Shown here piece by piece: positions 1 to 6,113 of a DNA stretch of 10,196 bases. Origin of the DNA: an uncultured Clostridia bacterium (GTDB taxonomy: Bacteria; Bacillota; Clostridia; Christensenellales; UBA1242); contig CALWFX010000032.1 in assembly GCA_944377765.1 (NCBI GenBank), positions 1-10,196 on the forward strand. Reading direction: 5' to 3'. The position numbers and the translations under genes were made by a program. Numbering within the stretch: position 1 is the first letter of the stretch; each line of letters opens with the position of its first letter. The notes under the pieces were generated by a model. The model was not told where the DNA came from. It saw only the letters and a list, made by a program, of their open reading frames with translations, and did no database searches.

Positions 1-888
1 AGTTTTTCTGGTGCTTGTGGCGGATGTGGAGAAACTCCATATATCAAACTTGCCACCATGCTTTTTGGCGATAAAATGCTTATTGCAAATGCAACCGGAT
101 GTTCAAGCATTTATGGTGGTTCTTTCCCATCTTGTCCATATTTTAAAAATGAAAATGGCAAAGGTCCAGCATGGGCAAACAGCCTTTTTGAAGACAATGC
201 AGAATTTGGGCTTGGACTTAAACTTGGTTCAAAATTCACAAACCCTGACCAATCTGTTTGGATAATCGGCGGAGATGGTTGGGCATATGACATTGGCTAT
301 GGCGGACTTGACCATGTGTTAAATTCCAATGAAAATGTAAACATTCTTGTGCTTGACACTGAAGTTTATTCCAACACTGGCGGACAAGCAAGTAAATCAA
401 CTCCTCGTGGAGCAATGGTTAAATTTGCAAGCGCTGGCAAAAAGACTAAGAAAAAAGACTTAGTTTCAATTGCGATTGCTTCAAAAAATTGCTATGTTGC
501 TCAGGTTAGTCTTGGCGCAAATATGATGCAATGCATTAAAGCCTTTAAAGAAGCCGAAAAGTTTAATGGACCTAGCATTATTGTTGCATACTCTCCTTGT
601 GTAAATCATGGCTTTGATATGTCTCAAACCATGAACGAAATGAAAAAAGCTGTTGATTCTGGTTATTGGTCACTTGTTCGCTATAACCCAGAAGAAGGTA
701 TTGTTCACATCGACAGCGCAGCAGACTTTTCAAAGTATGAAGATTATCTTGAAGGAGAAACAAGATTTTCCGCTATCAAAGAAATGAAAAAAGATGAAGC
801 AGAAAAGATGTTATATGAAAGTCGCCTTGATGCTGAAACAAGACTAAACACCTTGAAAGCGTTTAACAACACCGAAAATAAAAATTAA
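1..888 (+). CDS. nifJ: Pyruvate:ferredoxin (flavodoxin) oxidoreductase, C-terminal part (5' end outside window)
   Basis: PFOR oxidatively decarboxylates pyruvate to acetyl-CoA and CO2 and reduces ferredoxin or flavodoxin in the cytosol of anaerobes. The reading frame is open from base 1, so the gene starts upstream; 295 residues and the stop are visible. Numbering from the window edge, CGGCGE (C6, C9), ATGCSS (C34) and YSPC (C200) match the four cysteines of the PFOR proximal 4Fe-4S cluster. GGDGW at 90-94 with DTEVYSNTGG from 119 is the thiamine-diphosphate/Mg site of domain VI. Compared with E. coli YdbK and Desulfovibrio PFOR as I remember them, about 65 residues are missing between AEFGLG and SVWIIGG, although the frame is intact. 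There is also no C-terminal domain VII extension. The substrate is inferred to be pyruvate from overall similarity; another 2-oxoacid is less likely. No strong terminator is visible after the stop. Confidence 0.95.
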   Translation, partial: SFSGACGGCGETPYIKLATMLFGDKMLIANATGCSSIYGGSFPSCPYFKNENGKGPAWANSLFEDNAEFGLGLKLGSKFTNPDQSVWIIGGDGWAYDIGYGGLDHVLNSNENVNILVLDTEVYSNTGGQASKSTPRGAMVKFASAGKKTKKKDLVSIAIASKNCYVAQVSLGANMMQCIKAFKEAEKFNGPSIIVAYSPCVNHGFDMSQTMNEMKKAVDSGYWSLVRYNPEEGIVHIDSAADFSKYEDYLEGETRFSAIKEMKKDEAEKMLYESRLDAETRLNTLKAFNNTENKN

Positions 889-925
889 AAAACAACAAAA
901 TAAGCAATTATGCATTGTTATACAT

Positions 926-954
926 TTGACAATATTGAATAAAATATGTAAAAT
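926..954 (+). promoter_or_regulatory. Vegetative (sigma-A type) promoter for the phosphodiesterase gene
   Basis: TTGACA at 926-931, a 17-base spacer and TAAAAT at 949-954 give a near-consensus promoter. The expected start is near 961, which leaves a leader of only about 15 bases with GGAG at 966-969, six bases before the ATG at 976. The gene can therefore be expressed independently of nifJ. An imperfect dyad ATTGT(914-918)/ACAAT(929-933) flanks the -35 box, but it is too weak to call an operator. Confidence 0.75.
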
Positions 955-975
955 AGATAAAAATCGGAGTGAGAT

Positions 976-1707
976 ATGGAAGATATTTTTAAGTCTTGGT
1001 TAGTTGAAATACCAATTGCACATCGTGGACTTCATGATAAAAATATACCAGAAAATTCGCTTAGCGCATTTTCTAAAGCGATTGAAAAAGGTTATGCAAT
1101 TGAACTTGATGTTCAGCTTATATCTGACGGCACAGTTGTTGTTTTTCATGACAAATCTTTATCACGCCTAATTGGAAATGATGGCTATGTCAAATTTCTT
1201 AATAAAGAAGATTTGAAAATTCTTAAATTCAAAAACAGCAAAGAGCACATACCAACCCTAAAAGAAGTTTTGGAACTTGTTGATGGCAAAACACCCCTTC
1301 TTATTGAAATTAAAAACGAAGCAAAAGTTGGAAAATTGGAACAAAGCGTGATAGATTTATTGAAAAACTATAAAGGCGACTTTGCTGTTCAGTCTTTCAA
1401 CCCATTTTCCTTACAATATTTCAAAAATCATGCTCCTGAAATTTTAAGAGGTCAACTTTCAGGTTCTTTCAAAGGCGAAAAACTTTCATTCATAAAGAAA
1501 TTTCTTTTAAAAAGAATGGCTTTAAATAAAAATGTGAGCGAACCAAACTTTATTTCATATGAAAGCACAACTCTACCAAATAGATTTGTTAAAAAATATA
1601 AAAATATTCCCCTTCTTGCTTGGACTGTAAGAAGCAAAGAAGAATATATGAAAGTAATTAAGTATTGCGACAATATTATTTTCGAAAATTTCATTCCAGA
1701 AATATAA
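976..1707 (+). CDS. Glycerophosphodiester phosphodiesterase (GDPD family), cytosolic
   Basis: This enzyme hydrolyses glycerophosphodiesters to sn-glycerol 3-phosphate and an alcohol, linking phospholipid turnover to glycolysis. The protein has 243 residues, the usual size for a single-domain bacterial GDPD. The family signature is complete: AHRG (H16), PEN (E26-N27), ELDVQ (E43, D45), FHD (H58) and LIEIK (E111, K113). H16 and H58 are the expected acid/base pair, and E43, D45 and E111 the metal ligands. SFNPFSL and LAWTV, later in the chain, are typical of the TIM barrel's C-terminal half. There is no signal peptide or membrane segment, so it should act in the cytosol like UgpQ rather than as secreted GlpQ; the symbol is left blank because the subgroup cannot be settled. 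It has its own promoter and converges on the methyltransferase gene. Confidence 0.93.
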   Translation: MEDIFKSWLVEIPIAHRGLHDKNIPENSLSAFSKAIEKGYAIELDVQLISDGTVVVFHDKSLSRLIGNDGYVKFLNKEDLKILKFKNSKEHIPTLKEVLELVDGKTPLLIEIKNEAKVGKLEQSVIDLLKNYKGDFAVQSFNPFSLQYFKNHAPEILRGQLSGSFKGEKLSFIKKFLLKRMALNKNVSEPNFISYESTTLPNRFVKKYKNIPLLAWTVRSKEEYMKVIKYCDNIIFENFIPEI

Positions 1708-1715
1708 TTAAAAAA

Positions 1716-1755
1716 TAAAAAATATATTTTAAAGAAATTTAAAATATATTTTTTA
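1716..1755. terminator. Bidirectional terminator, perfect all-A/T hairpin
   Basis: AAAAAATATATTTTAAA at 1717-1733 is exactly complementary to TTTAAAATATATTTTTT at 1738-1754, around the loop GAAA. An extra T-A pair (1716/1755) gives 18 bp. It lies between two convergent genes and provides a U-rich 3' arm for both. It contains no G-C pair, which is unusual for an intrinsic terminator, and its right edge overlaps the methyltransferase stop codon (1753-1755). The assignment rests on position and symmetry. Confidence 0.6.
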
Positions 1756-2346
1756 ATTACTTTTTATTTTTTTGCTAATGCTTATACCATCACCAATATC
1801 AAAAATTTCACTTTCAAAATCATTATCATTTTTGATTACTTCAATAAACTTTCTTAAATTATTAACCAATGACCTATGTTTATGTGGTATTTTTCCTTCC
1901 ATTTTAACCATACCATGGAAATAAACATTATCTGCAACCAAAACCCCATTCAAATTTATAAGATTTTTTAAGATTGGAAAATATTTTATATATTGTCCTT
2001 TTGGACCATCAAGAAAAATAAAATCAAACTTTTCATTATTATTTTCCAAATCTTTAATAACATCTTTCGCATCGCCACAAATAACACATGCTCTATCGCC
2101 AAAAACCTTTAAATTTTCTCTTGCAAGTCTTGCATTTTCTTCGCTAATTTCAATAGTTTTTAAATGAGCATTTGGAGAAGCAGAAAGAAACACAGAAGCG
2201 GAATATCCAATATATGTGCCAATCTCCAAAATATTTTTAGGTTGTCTTTCAAAACAAAGTTGAAAGATAAAAGAAATGCTTTCATCTTTCAAAATAGGAA
2301 TATATTCGTCTTTATTGTATCCTAAAAAATTTTCTTTCTTCTCCAT
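1753..2346 (-). CDS. trmR: SAM-dependent O-methyltransferase, TrmR/YrrM-like (tRNA 5-hydroxyuridine methyltransferase)
   Basis: The protein is a class I methyltransferase of the O-methyltransferase 3 family (197 residues; B. subtilis YrrM has about 217). ILEIGTYIGYSA at 39-50 is the SAM-binding motif I, and E67 in TIEIS would bind the ribose. FLDGPKGQY (D113) and ADN (D139, N140) correspond to the family's divalent-metal ligands, and IGDGISISKK is the typical C-terminus. The pieces GPKGQY, ADNV.FHGMV and GDGISISKK resemble B. subtilis TrmR more than catechol methyltransferases. TrmR makes 5-methoxyuridine at the wobble position of tRNA; that substrate is inferred. The N-terminus is about 20 residues shorter than in YrrM. 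The ATG at 2346 has only a weak GGA upstream. The gene follows RNase J after 17 bases and is probably cotranscribed with it. Confidence 0.82.
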   Translation of the reverse strand: MEKKENFLGYNKDEYIPILKDESISFIFQLCFERQPKNILEIGTYIGYSASVFLSASPNAHLKTIEISEENARLARENLKVFGDRACVICGDAKDVIKDLENNNEKFDFIFLDGPKGQYIKYFPILKNLINLNGVLVADNVYFHGMVKMEGKIPHKHRSLVNNLRKFIEVIKNDNDFESEIFDIGDGISISKKIKSN

Positions 2347-2363
2347 TTTAATTATCCAATTTA

Positions 2364-4022
2364 TTAATTTAAAAGCACAATTGCAAGAACCATTGGTCTA
2401 CGCTTTGTTCTTTTGAAAATAAAGTTCGAAACATTGCGTCTTATTGTGTTTTTGATAACAGAAGGTTCTGCTCCTCTTAAATCTTGTTCTTTAAGCGAAG
2501 CAATTATCATATTTTTAGCATCTTGAACAAAAGATTCTGCTTCATCTTGATAAACAACCCCTCTTGTAATTATGAATGGGTCGCCTGAAACACTGCCAGA
2601 AACATTGTTGATATTCACAATAACAACGCAGAAACCATCTTCTGAAAGTTGTTTTCTTTCTCTCAAAACATTGCTGTCCATATCTCCAATGCCATAGCCA
2701 TCAATAAGTCTTTGTCCCGCAGTTACAACCCCTGATTTTTTAATGCTGTTTGGTGTTAATTCAACCTGCATTCCAAGGCTTGGCAAAATTATATTTCTTT
2801 CTTCCATACCAAGAGCCATTGCAAGTTGCTTATGCATTCTTAAATGTCTATATTCTCCATGAATAGGAATGAAAAACTTAGGTTTACAAAGTGAATGCAT
2901 AATTTTTATTTCTTCTTGGCAAGCATGACCTGAAGCGTGAACATCAGAAAGTTCGTCATAAATAACATCTGCTCCTTTTTGATAAAGAGCATTGATAACA
3001 TTATAAACGCACTTTTCATTTCCAGGAATAGGAGAAGAAGAGAACACAATTAAATCATTTTCTCCAATCTTGATTCCTTTAAAATCATCTGCTGCCATTC
3101 TTGTCAATGCACTCATAGGTTCGCCTTGGCTTCCTGTTGTCACAATTAAAAGTTCACTGTCAGCATATTTGTCAATTTTATCAATATCGATAAGGTTTTT
3201 CTTATCAAAAGTAATTTCTCCAATTTTTAAGCCAACATCTGTAATGTTAATCATGCTTCTTCCAGTGAAAGCCACTTTTCTGCCAAATTTCTCTGCCAAA
3301 TTTAATATTTGTTGAAGCCTATGAATATTGGAAGCAAAAGTTGCAACAAAAATGCGATTTTTTGGATGTTTTTCAAAAATTTCTTCAAGAGCACGACCAA
3401 CAGATTTTTCGCTCATAGAATATCCCTTACGACAAACATTCGTACTTTCGCAAAGAAGAAGGCTAACACCTTTTTTACCAAGTTCTCCAAAACGCTGAAG
3501 GTCAGTCATAACTCCATCAATTGGTTCAAAATCAATTTTAAAGTCTCCTGTGTGAATAACATTTCCTGCTGGTGTTGAAATGCAAAGAGCAAGAGAACCT
3601 GCAATTGAGTGTGAAACTTTAATGAATTCAATGGCAAATGGTCCAATTTTTAAAACATTCTTAGGTTTAACACTAACAGCCTTATATTTAACCTTTGGAT
3701 ACTCTTTCATTTTGTTTTCAACAAGTGCAAGTGTCAGTCTACTTCCATAAATTGGTGCATTGATTTGGTCAAGCACAAAAGGAAGTCCACCAATATGGTC
3801 TTCATGACCATGTGTCAAAATTATTGCTCTAATTTTATCCTTGTTAGCAACCAAATATGAAATGTCTGGAACAACAACATCAATACCCGGTAAATCGTCA
3901 TCTGGAAAAGTCAAGCCAGCATCCACAACAATGATGTCATCTCCATATTCAAAAGCGGTCATGTTTTTACCTATTTCACCCACACCGCCAAGAAAGGTGA
4001 TTTTTAATTTGTTATTATTCAT
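2364..4022 (-). CDS. rnj: Ribonuclease J (5'-3' exo-/endoribonuclease)
   Basis: RNase J matures and degrades RNA in the cytosol, combining a 5'-3' exonuclease with endonuclease activity in a metallo-beta-lactamase/beta-CASP fold. The protein has 552 residues, close to B. subtilis RNase J1 (about 555). THGHEDH gives H71, H73, D75 and H76; SHS (H138) and GDFKID (D160) complete the two-metal site, and IHGEYRHL supplies H388. The beta-CASP part includes ESTNV (192-196), FVATFASNIHR (225-234) and HASGH (362-366), and the chain ends in the family's KRRPMVL motif. The start is the ATG at 4022, because AAGGAG lies six bases upstream. A longer frame to 4079 only adds a hydrophobic stretch translated from the leader. 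All catalytic residues are present, so it should be active (J1-like). Two promoters precede it and trmR follows. Confidence 0.96.
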   Translation of the reverse strand: MNNNKLKITFLGGVGEIGKNMTAFEYGDDIIVVDAGLTFPDDDLPGIDVVVPDISYLVANKDKIRAIILTHGHEDHIGGLPFVLDQINAPIYGSRLTLALVENKMKEYPKVKYKAVSVKPKNVLKIGPFAIEFIKVSHSIAGSLALCISTPAGNVIHTGDFKIDFEPIDGVMTDLQRFGELGKKGVSLLLCESTNVCRKGYSMSEKSVGRALEEIFEKHPKNRIFVATFASNIHRLQQILNLAEKFGRKVAFTGRSMINITDVGLKIGEITFDKKNLIDIDKIDKYADSELLIVTTGSQGEPMSALTRMAADDFKGIKIGENDLIVFSSSPIPGNEKCVYNVINALYQKGADVIYDELSDVHASGHACQEEIKIMHSLCKPKFFIPIHGEYRHLRMHKQLAMALGMEERNIILPSLGMQVELTPNSIKKSGVVTAGQRLIDGYGIGDMDSNVLRERKQLSEDGFCVVIVNINNVSGSVSGDPFIITRGVVYQDEAESFVQDAKNMIIASLKEQDLRGAEPSVIKNTIRRNVSNFIFKRTKRRPMVLAIVLLN

Positions 4023-4028
4023 GTTAAT

Positions 4029-4034
4029 CTCCTT
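4029..4034 (-). promoter_or_regulatory. Ribosome binding site fixing the RNase J start
   Basis: AAGGAG on the minus strand stands six bases before the ATG at 4022. The upstream in-frame start at 4079 has no such site, so 4022 is taken as the true start. Confidence 0.85.
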
Positions 4035-4141
4035 AATTAATATATAAAAATGTAAAATACATAATAAAAATAAAATCAAAGAAAAATTATATTAATCTTT
4101 AAAAGTTTAATAAATCTAAGTTATATTCTATTTTTATTATC

Positions 4142-4170
4142 ATTAGATTGAAATAAAACTAATTTGTCAA
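4142..4170 (-). promoter_or_regulatory. Proximal vegetative promoter (P1) for RNase J
   Basis: On the minus strand, TTGACA (4165-4170), a 17-base spacer and TCTAAT (4142-4147) match the sigma-A consensus at 11 of 12 positions. Transcription should begin near 4135, giving a leader of about 113 bases before the ATG at 4022. The leader is nearly all A and U, and I see no stable fold or riboswitch in it. Confidence 0.7.
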
Positions 4171-4216
4171 ATAAATTATCTAACAAACAAGTTATATTTA
4201 GTTTTGTATATAAATT

Positions 4217-4255
4217 CAAAGTTATTAACTTTGTAATTTTCAACTTTAATAAAGT
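4217..4255. promoter_or_regulatory. Two short palindromes at the P2 start: possible operator
   Basis: CAAAGTTATTAACTTTG (4217-4233) and ACTTTAATAAAGT (4243-4255) are both dyads built from AAAGT/ACTTT half-sites, with centres about 24 bases apart. The second covers the P2 -10 box and transcription start. This fits a repressor site, but the region is so AT-rich that chance symmetry is possible. Confidence 0.3.
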
Positions 4256-4281
4256 ATACATCAATAAGAAAAAAATGTCAA
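4253..4281 (-). promoter_or_regulatory. Distal vegetative promoter (P2) upstream of RNase J
   Basis: On the minus strand, TTGACA (4276-4281), a 17-base spacer and TATACT (4253-4258) form a second near-consensus promoter in the same direction as P1. The start would be near 4246, making a leader of about 224 bases to RNase J, or a separate short transcript. The palindrome ACTTTAATAAAGT (4243-4255) overlaps its -10 box and start point. Confidence 0.65.
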
Positions 4282-4330
4282 TCTTTTTAGTTATTATTAA
4301 CAAAAAATCATAATTCATAATAAGTATATT

Positions 4331-4359
4331 AAAAAACTCTAATCAAAAAATGATTAGAG
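4331..4359 (-). terminator. Rho-independent terminator of the membrane-protein gene
   Basis: Read on the minus strand, CTCTAATCA and TGATTAGAG form a perfect 9-bp stem (4351-4359 and 4337-4345) around five Us, followed immediately by six Us (4336-4331). The TAA stop codon (4354-4356) lies inside the first arm, so the hairpin folds only after the ribosome leaves. Confidence 0.85.
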
Positions 4360-5277
4360 AATATATTTTGCTTTATTGATATTATCAACTTCTTCAAGTT
4401 TTTTTGGTGTTAAAATTATTTGATTATTAACATAAAATCTCATTCCATGACTTGTGAAGAAAGTTGTCATGTCATACATACACAAAAGTGATGCCACAAT
4501 TGGAACAGTAACAACAAGACTATAAACACCAGCAATAAATGTGATTACAAAGAATACTAAGAAAATTAGAAAAGCAACAAGAAGAGTTCTTGGCAATCTG
4601 CGAAAAACAACCTTTAAACCTTTCACATATCCAGCAAACACAGAGCATCCAAAAACAATAACTGCTGGCGCCCAACCTGCAGTTGTAACTTTATTCAATG
4701 TAAACAAAACAACAAGCATCAAAATTTCACAAAGTGCCAAAAAGTATGTTTGGAAAAAAGTGTTATTAACAAAACCAAGAAGAAAAACAAGATAAGTTGT
4801 AAGAGCAAGGAAGAGTAAACTATAAAGAGTTTTAAAAAGTGAGAATAAAAGATTTTTATTTAAGGTTTTAAACAAAGCACTGAAAAACCCAACATGGCTT
4901 TTGCTTGCCATATATCCATACAGCATTTCACAAGTAACATACTTACCAATGTTCAAAAGGAAAGGCATAATAAGGAAAATAACAATCATTCCATAAATAA
5001 CAAGTCCTAAATTTACAGCAACGCAGTCAAGAAAAATTGTGTAAACAAGCATTAATAAACTGTTTAAGTAACCGCCAAAACTTGAACTAAACATTGTGGT
5101 GTAAGAAGCAACAACATCTGTGCTTCTGATATTATCAGTTATAACATCCCTAAACTCAAAAAAAACTGGCAACAACAAACAAATTGTTATTCCCCAAACA
5201 ACAATATAGTAAAGAAAAAGTTTCAAAACTTTTTCCCAATTCGAGCCTAAAAGTTTGATAGAATTGAAAAATGTCAT
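4354..5277 (-). CDS. Multi-pass membrane protein of unknown function
   Basis: I do not recognise the family. The protein has 307 residues and about six hydrophobic segments, roughly at 18-40, 72-90, 91-110, 143-170, 175-197 and 230-266; 203-220 may be a further one. The polar parts between them are short, and one (41-70) is rich in Ser, Thr and Asp. There are no obvious catalytic motifs, metal-binding clusters or transporter signatures. The C-terminus after the last segment (about 267-307: YDMTTFF, GMRFYVNN, LTPKKLEEVD) is hydrophilic and looks constrained. The start is the ATG at 5277, with AAGGG seven bases upstream; a TTG twelve codons earlier lacks a site. The gene is monocistronic, with its own promoter and terminator. 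A role in the cell envelope is a guess from topology only. Confidence 0.8.
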   Translation of the reverse strand: MTFFNSIKLLGSNWEKVLKLFLYYIVVWGITICLLLPVFFEFRDVITDNIRSTDVVASYTTMFSSSFGGYLNSLLMLVYTIFLDCVAVNLGLVIYGMIVIFLIMPFLLNIGKYVTCEMLYGYMASKSHVGFFSALFKTLNKNLLFSLFKTLYSLLFLALTTYLVFLLGFVNNTFFQTYFLALCEILMLVVLFTLNKVTTAGWAPAVIVFGCSVFAGYVKGLKVVFRRLPRTLLVAFLIFLVFFVITFIAGVYSLVVTVPIVASLLCMYDMTTFFTSHGMRFYVNNQIILTPKKLEEVDNINKAKYIL

Positions 5278-5284
5278 AACAAAA

Positions 5285-5289
5285 CCCTT
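5285..5289 (-). promoter_or_regulatory. Ribosome binding site fixing the membrane-protein start
   Basis: AAGGG on the minus strand is seven bases before the ATG at 5277. It lies inside the longer TTG-initiated frame (to 5313), which argues against that longer start. Confidence 0.7.
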
Positions 5290-5357
5290 ATAATTCTTAT
5301 TAAAGATAAACAAAAACTTTATTTTTTTATTTTAACGAAAATTCTATCGCTAATTTT

Positions 5358-5386
5358 ATTATAACAAATAGTTAATAAAAAATCAA
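5358..5386 (-). promoter_or_regulatory. Vegetative promoter of the membrane-protein gene
   Basis: On the minus strand, TTGATT (5381-5386), a 17-base spacer and a perfect TATAAT (5358-5363) predict a start near 5351 and a leader of about 74 bases. The -35 box sits in the descending arm and U-tract of the greA terminator. Confidence 0.78.
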
Positions 5387-5423
5387 TTGATATTCACAAT
5401 TAAATGCGAATATCAATGATTTT
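5377..5423 (-). terminator. Terminator of greA, overlapping the stop codon and the next promoter
   Basis: The arms 5408-5417 and 5386-5395 pair over 10 bp around a 12-base loop. After a one-base bulge (5385), six more pairs (5379-5384 with 5418-5423) are possible. On the minus strand the run of six Us falls at 5382-5377. The greA stop codon (5400-5402) is in the loop. The stem is AT-rich, so efficiency is uncertain. Confidence 0.6.
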
Positions 5424-5870
5424 ATATGAAATTACTCCGCCTGGAGTTTGAACAGCAATTGTTTCCCCTTTTTTGTGTCCAATCAATGCCTTGCCAACTG
5501 GTGAAACATTGCTGATAATTCCATTTTTAGGGTCACTTTCAGAAGAGCCTAGAATTTTATATTCCACTTCTTCGTCAAAATCTTCATCATAAAGTTTAAC
5601 CTTTGTTCCAACACTTACAGTGTTTAAATCTATGCTTTTCTTGTCAATAACTTCTGCATTCAGCAAAATATCTTCCATTTCTTTAATTTCTGCTTCGATT
5701 TGTGCTTGTTCATCTTTTGCAGCATCATATTCTGAATTTTCAGACAAATCACCAAATTCTCTTGCAATTCCAATACGCTTAACAACATTAGGTCTTTTAA
5801 CTGTTTTGTAATAGTTGAGTTTTTCCTCTAACTGCATTTTTCCTTCTGGTGTAAGATAATGTTTTTCCAT
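5400..5870 (-). CDS. greA: Transcription elongation factor GreA
   Basis: GreA enters the secondary channel of RNA polymerase and stimulates cleavage of backtracked RNA, rescuing stalled elongation complexes. The protein has 156 residues, against about 158 for the usual family member. The N-terminal coiled-coil hairpin carries GDLSENSEYDAAKDEQ, with the acidic tip residues D41 and E44 at the same numbers as in E. coli GreA. The C-terminal FKBP-like domain ends in IGHKKGETIAVQTPGG. The start at 5870 is set by AAGGAGG five bases upstream; a frame eleven codons longer has nothing comparable. The gene stands alone between its own near-consensus promoter and a terminator, whereas in many Bacillota greA is next to lysS or udk. 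Confidence 0.97.
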   Translation of the reverse strand: MEKHYLTPEGKMQLEEKLNYYKTVKRPNVVKRIGIAREFGDLSENSEYDAAKDEQAQIEAEIKEMEDILLNAEVIDKKSIDLNTVSVGTKVKLYDEDFDEEVEYKILGSSESDPKNGIISNVSPVGKALIGHKKGETIAVQTPGGVISYKIIDIRI

Positions 5871-5875
5871 AAAGT

Positions 5876-5882
5876 CCTCCTT
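5876..5882 (-). promoter_or_regulatory. Strong ribosome binding site of greA
   Basis: AAGGAGG on the minus strand, five bases before the ATG at 5870, is the strongest Shine-Dalgarno sequence in the window and decides the greA start. Confidence 0.9.
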
Positions 5883-5935
5883 AAATAGCAAATAAAAGTC
5901 CAAAATTCACATAGGCTTTTAATTTAAACTTTGAT

Positions 5936-5964
5936 ATTATAATCAAATAAAAAATAAAAGTCAA
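5936..5964 (-). promoter_or_regulatory. Vegetative promoter of greA
   Basis: On the minus strand, TTGACT (5959-5964), 17 bases and TATAAT (5936-5941) match the consensus at 11 of 12 positions. The predicted start near 5929 gives a leader of about 59 bases. Confidence 0.82.
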
Positions 5965-6100
5965 GCAAATTAAGGCTTTTTCAAATATCATATTCAAAAG
6001 TTTTATAAATTATTACTACATATCAAAAATTTTGTAAAAGTATAAAAATATAAGAAAAACACAATAATATTAGAAAAAAATTGAAAAAATTGCTATTTTT

Positions 6101-6106
6101 AAGGAG
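6101..6106 (+). promoter_or_regulatory. Ribosome binding site fixing the DUF378 start
   Basis: AAGGAG lies seven bases before the ATG at 6114. It falls inside a longer frame that would begin at a TTG at 6081, so the longer start is rejected. A possible but weak promoter lies upstream: TTCAAA at 5980-5985, an 18-base spacer and TATAAA at 6004-6009. Confidence 0.8.
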
Positions 6107-6113
6107 AAACACA

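Larger units (their letters stand above)
4023..4353. other. 331-bp intergenic region, very AT-rich
   Basis: This gap holds the RNase J leader with its ribosome binding site, promoters P1 and P2, the paired palindromes, and at its left-gene end most of the terminator of the membrane-protein gene. A 65-codon minus-strand frame at 4121-4318 has no ribosome binding site and runs across both promoters, so it is not called. No recognisable structured RNA is visible. Confidence 0.6.

Noticed and set aside
11..293. Alternative frames on both strands inside nifJ
   Set aside because: They overlap the clearly conserved PFOR frame and show no family features or ribosome binding sites.
914..933. Inverted repeat ATTGT...ACAAT around the -35 box of the phosphodiesterase promoter
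   Set aside because: It has only five-base arms in AT-rich DNA and is indistinguishable from chance.
4023..4079. N-terminal extension of RNase J (19 extra residues, hydrophobic, signal-like)
   Set aside because: The internal ATG at 4022 has AAGGAG at ideal spacing and gives the family's normal N-terminus and length; the extension is translated leader.
4023..4141. Riboswitch or structured leader in front of RNase J
   Set aside because: The leader is almost entirely A and U, with no paired G-C helices or known conserved motifs; only the tiny dyad CTTTTAAAG is present.
4121..4318. 65-codon minus-strand open frame in the gap upstream of RNase J
   Set aside because: It has no ribosome binding site, its composition (Leu, Ile, Lys, Asn) is what random AT-rich DNA gives, and it spans both predicted RNase J promoters.
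5278..5313. Longer start (TTG) for the membrane protein
   Set aside because: There is no ribosome binding site before it, whereas AAGGG precedes the ATG at 5277.
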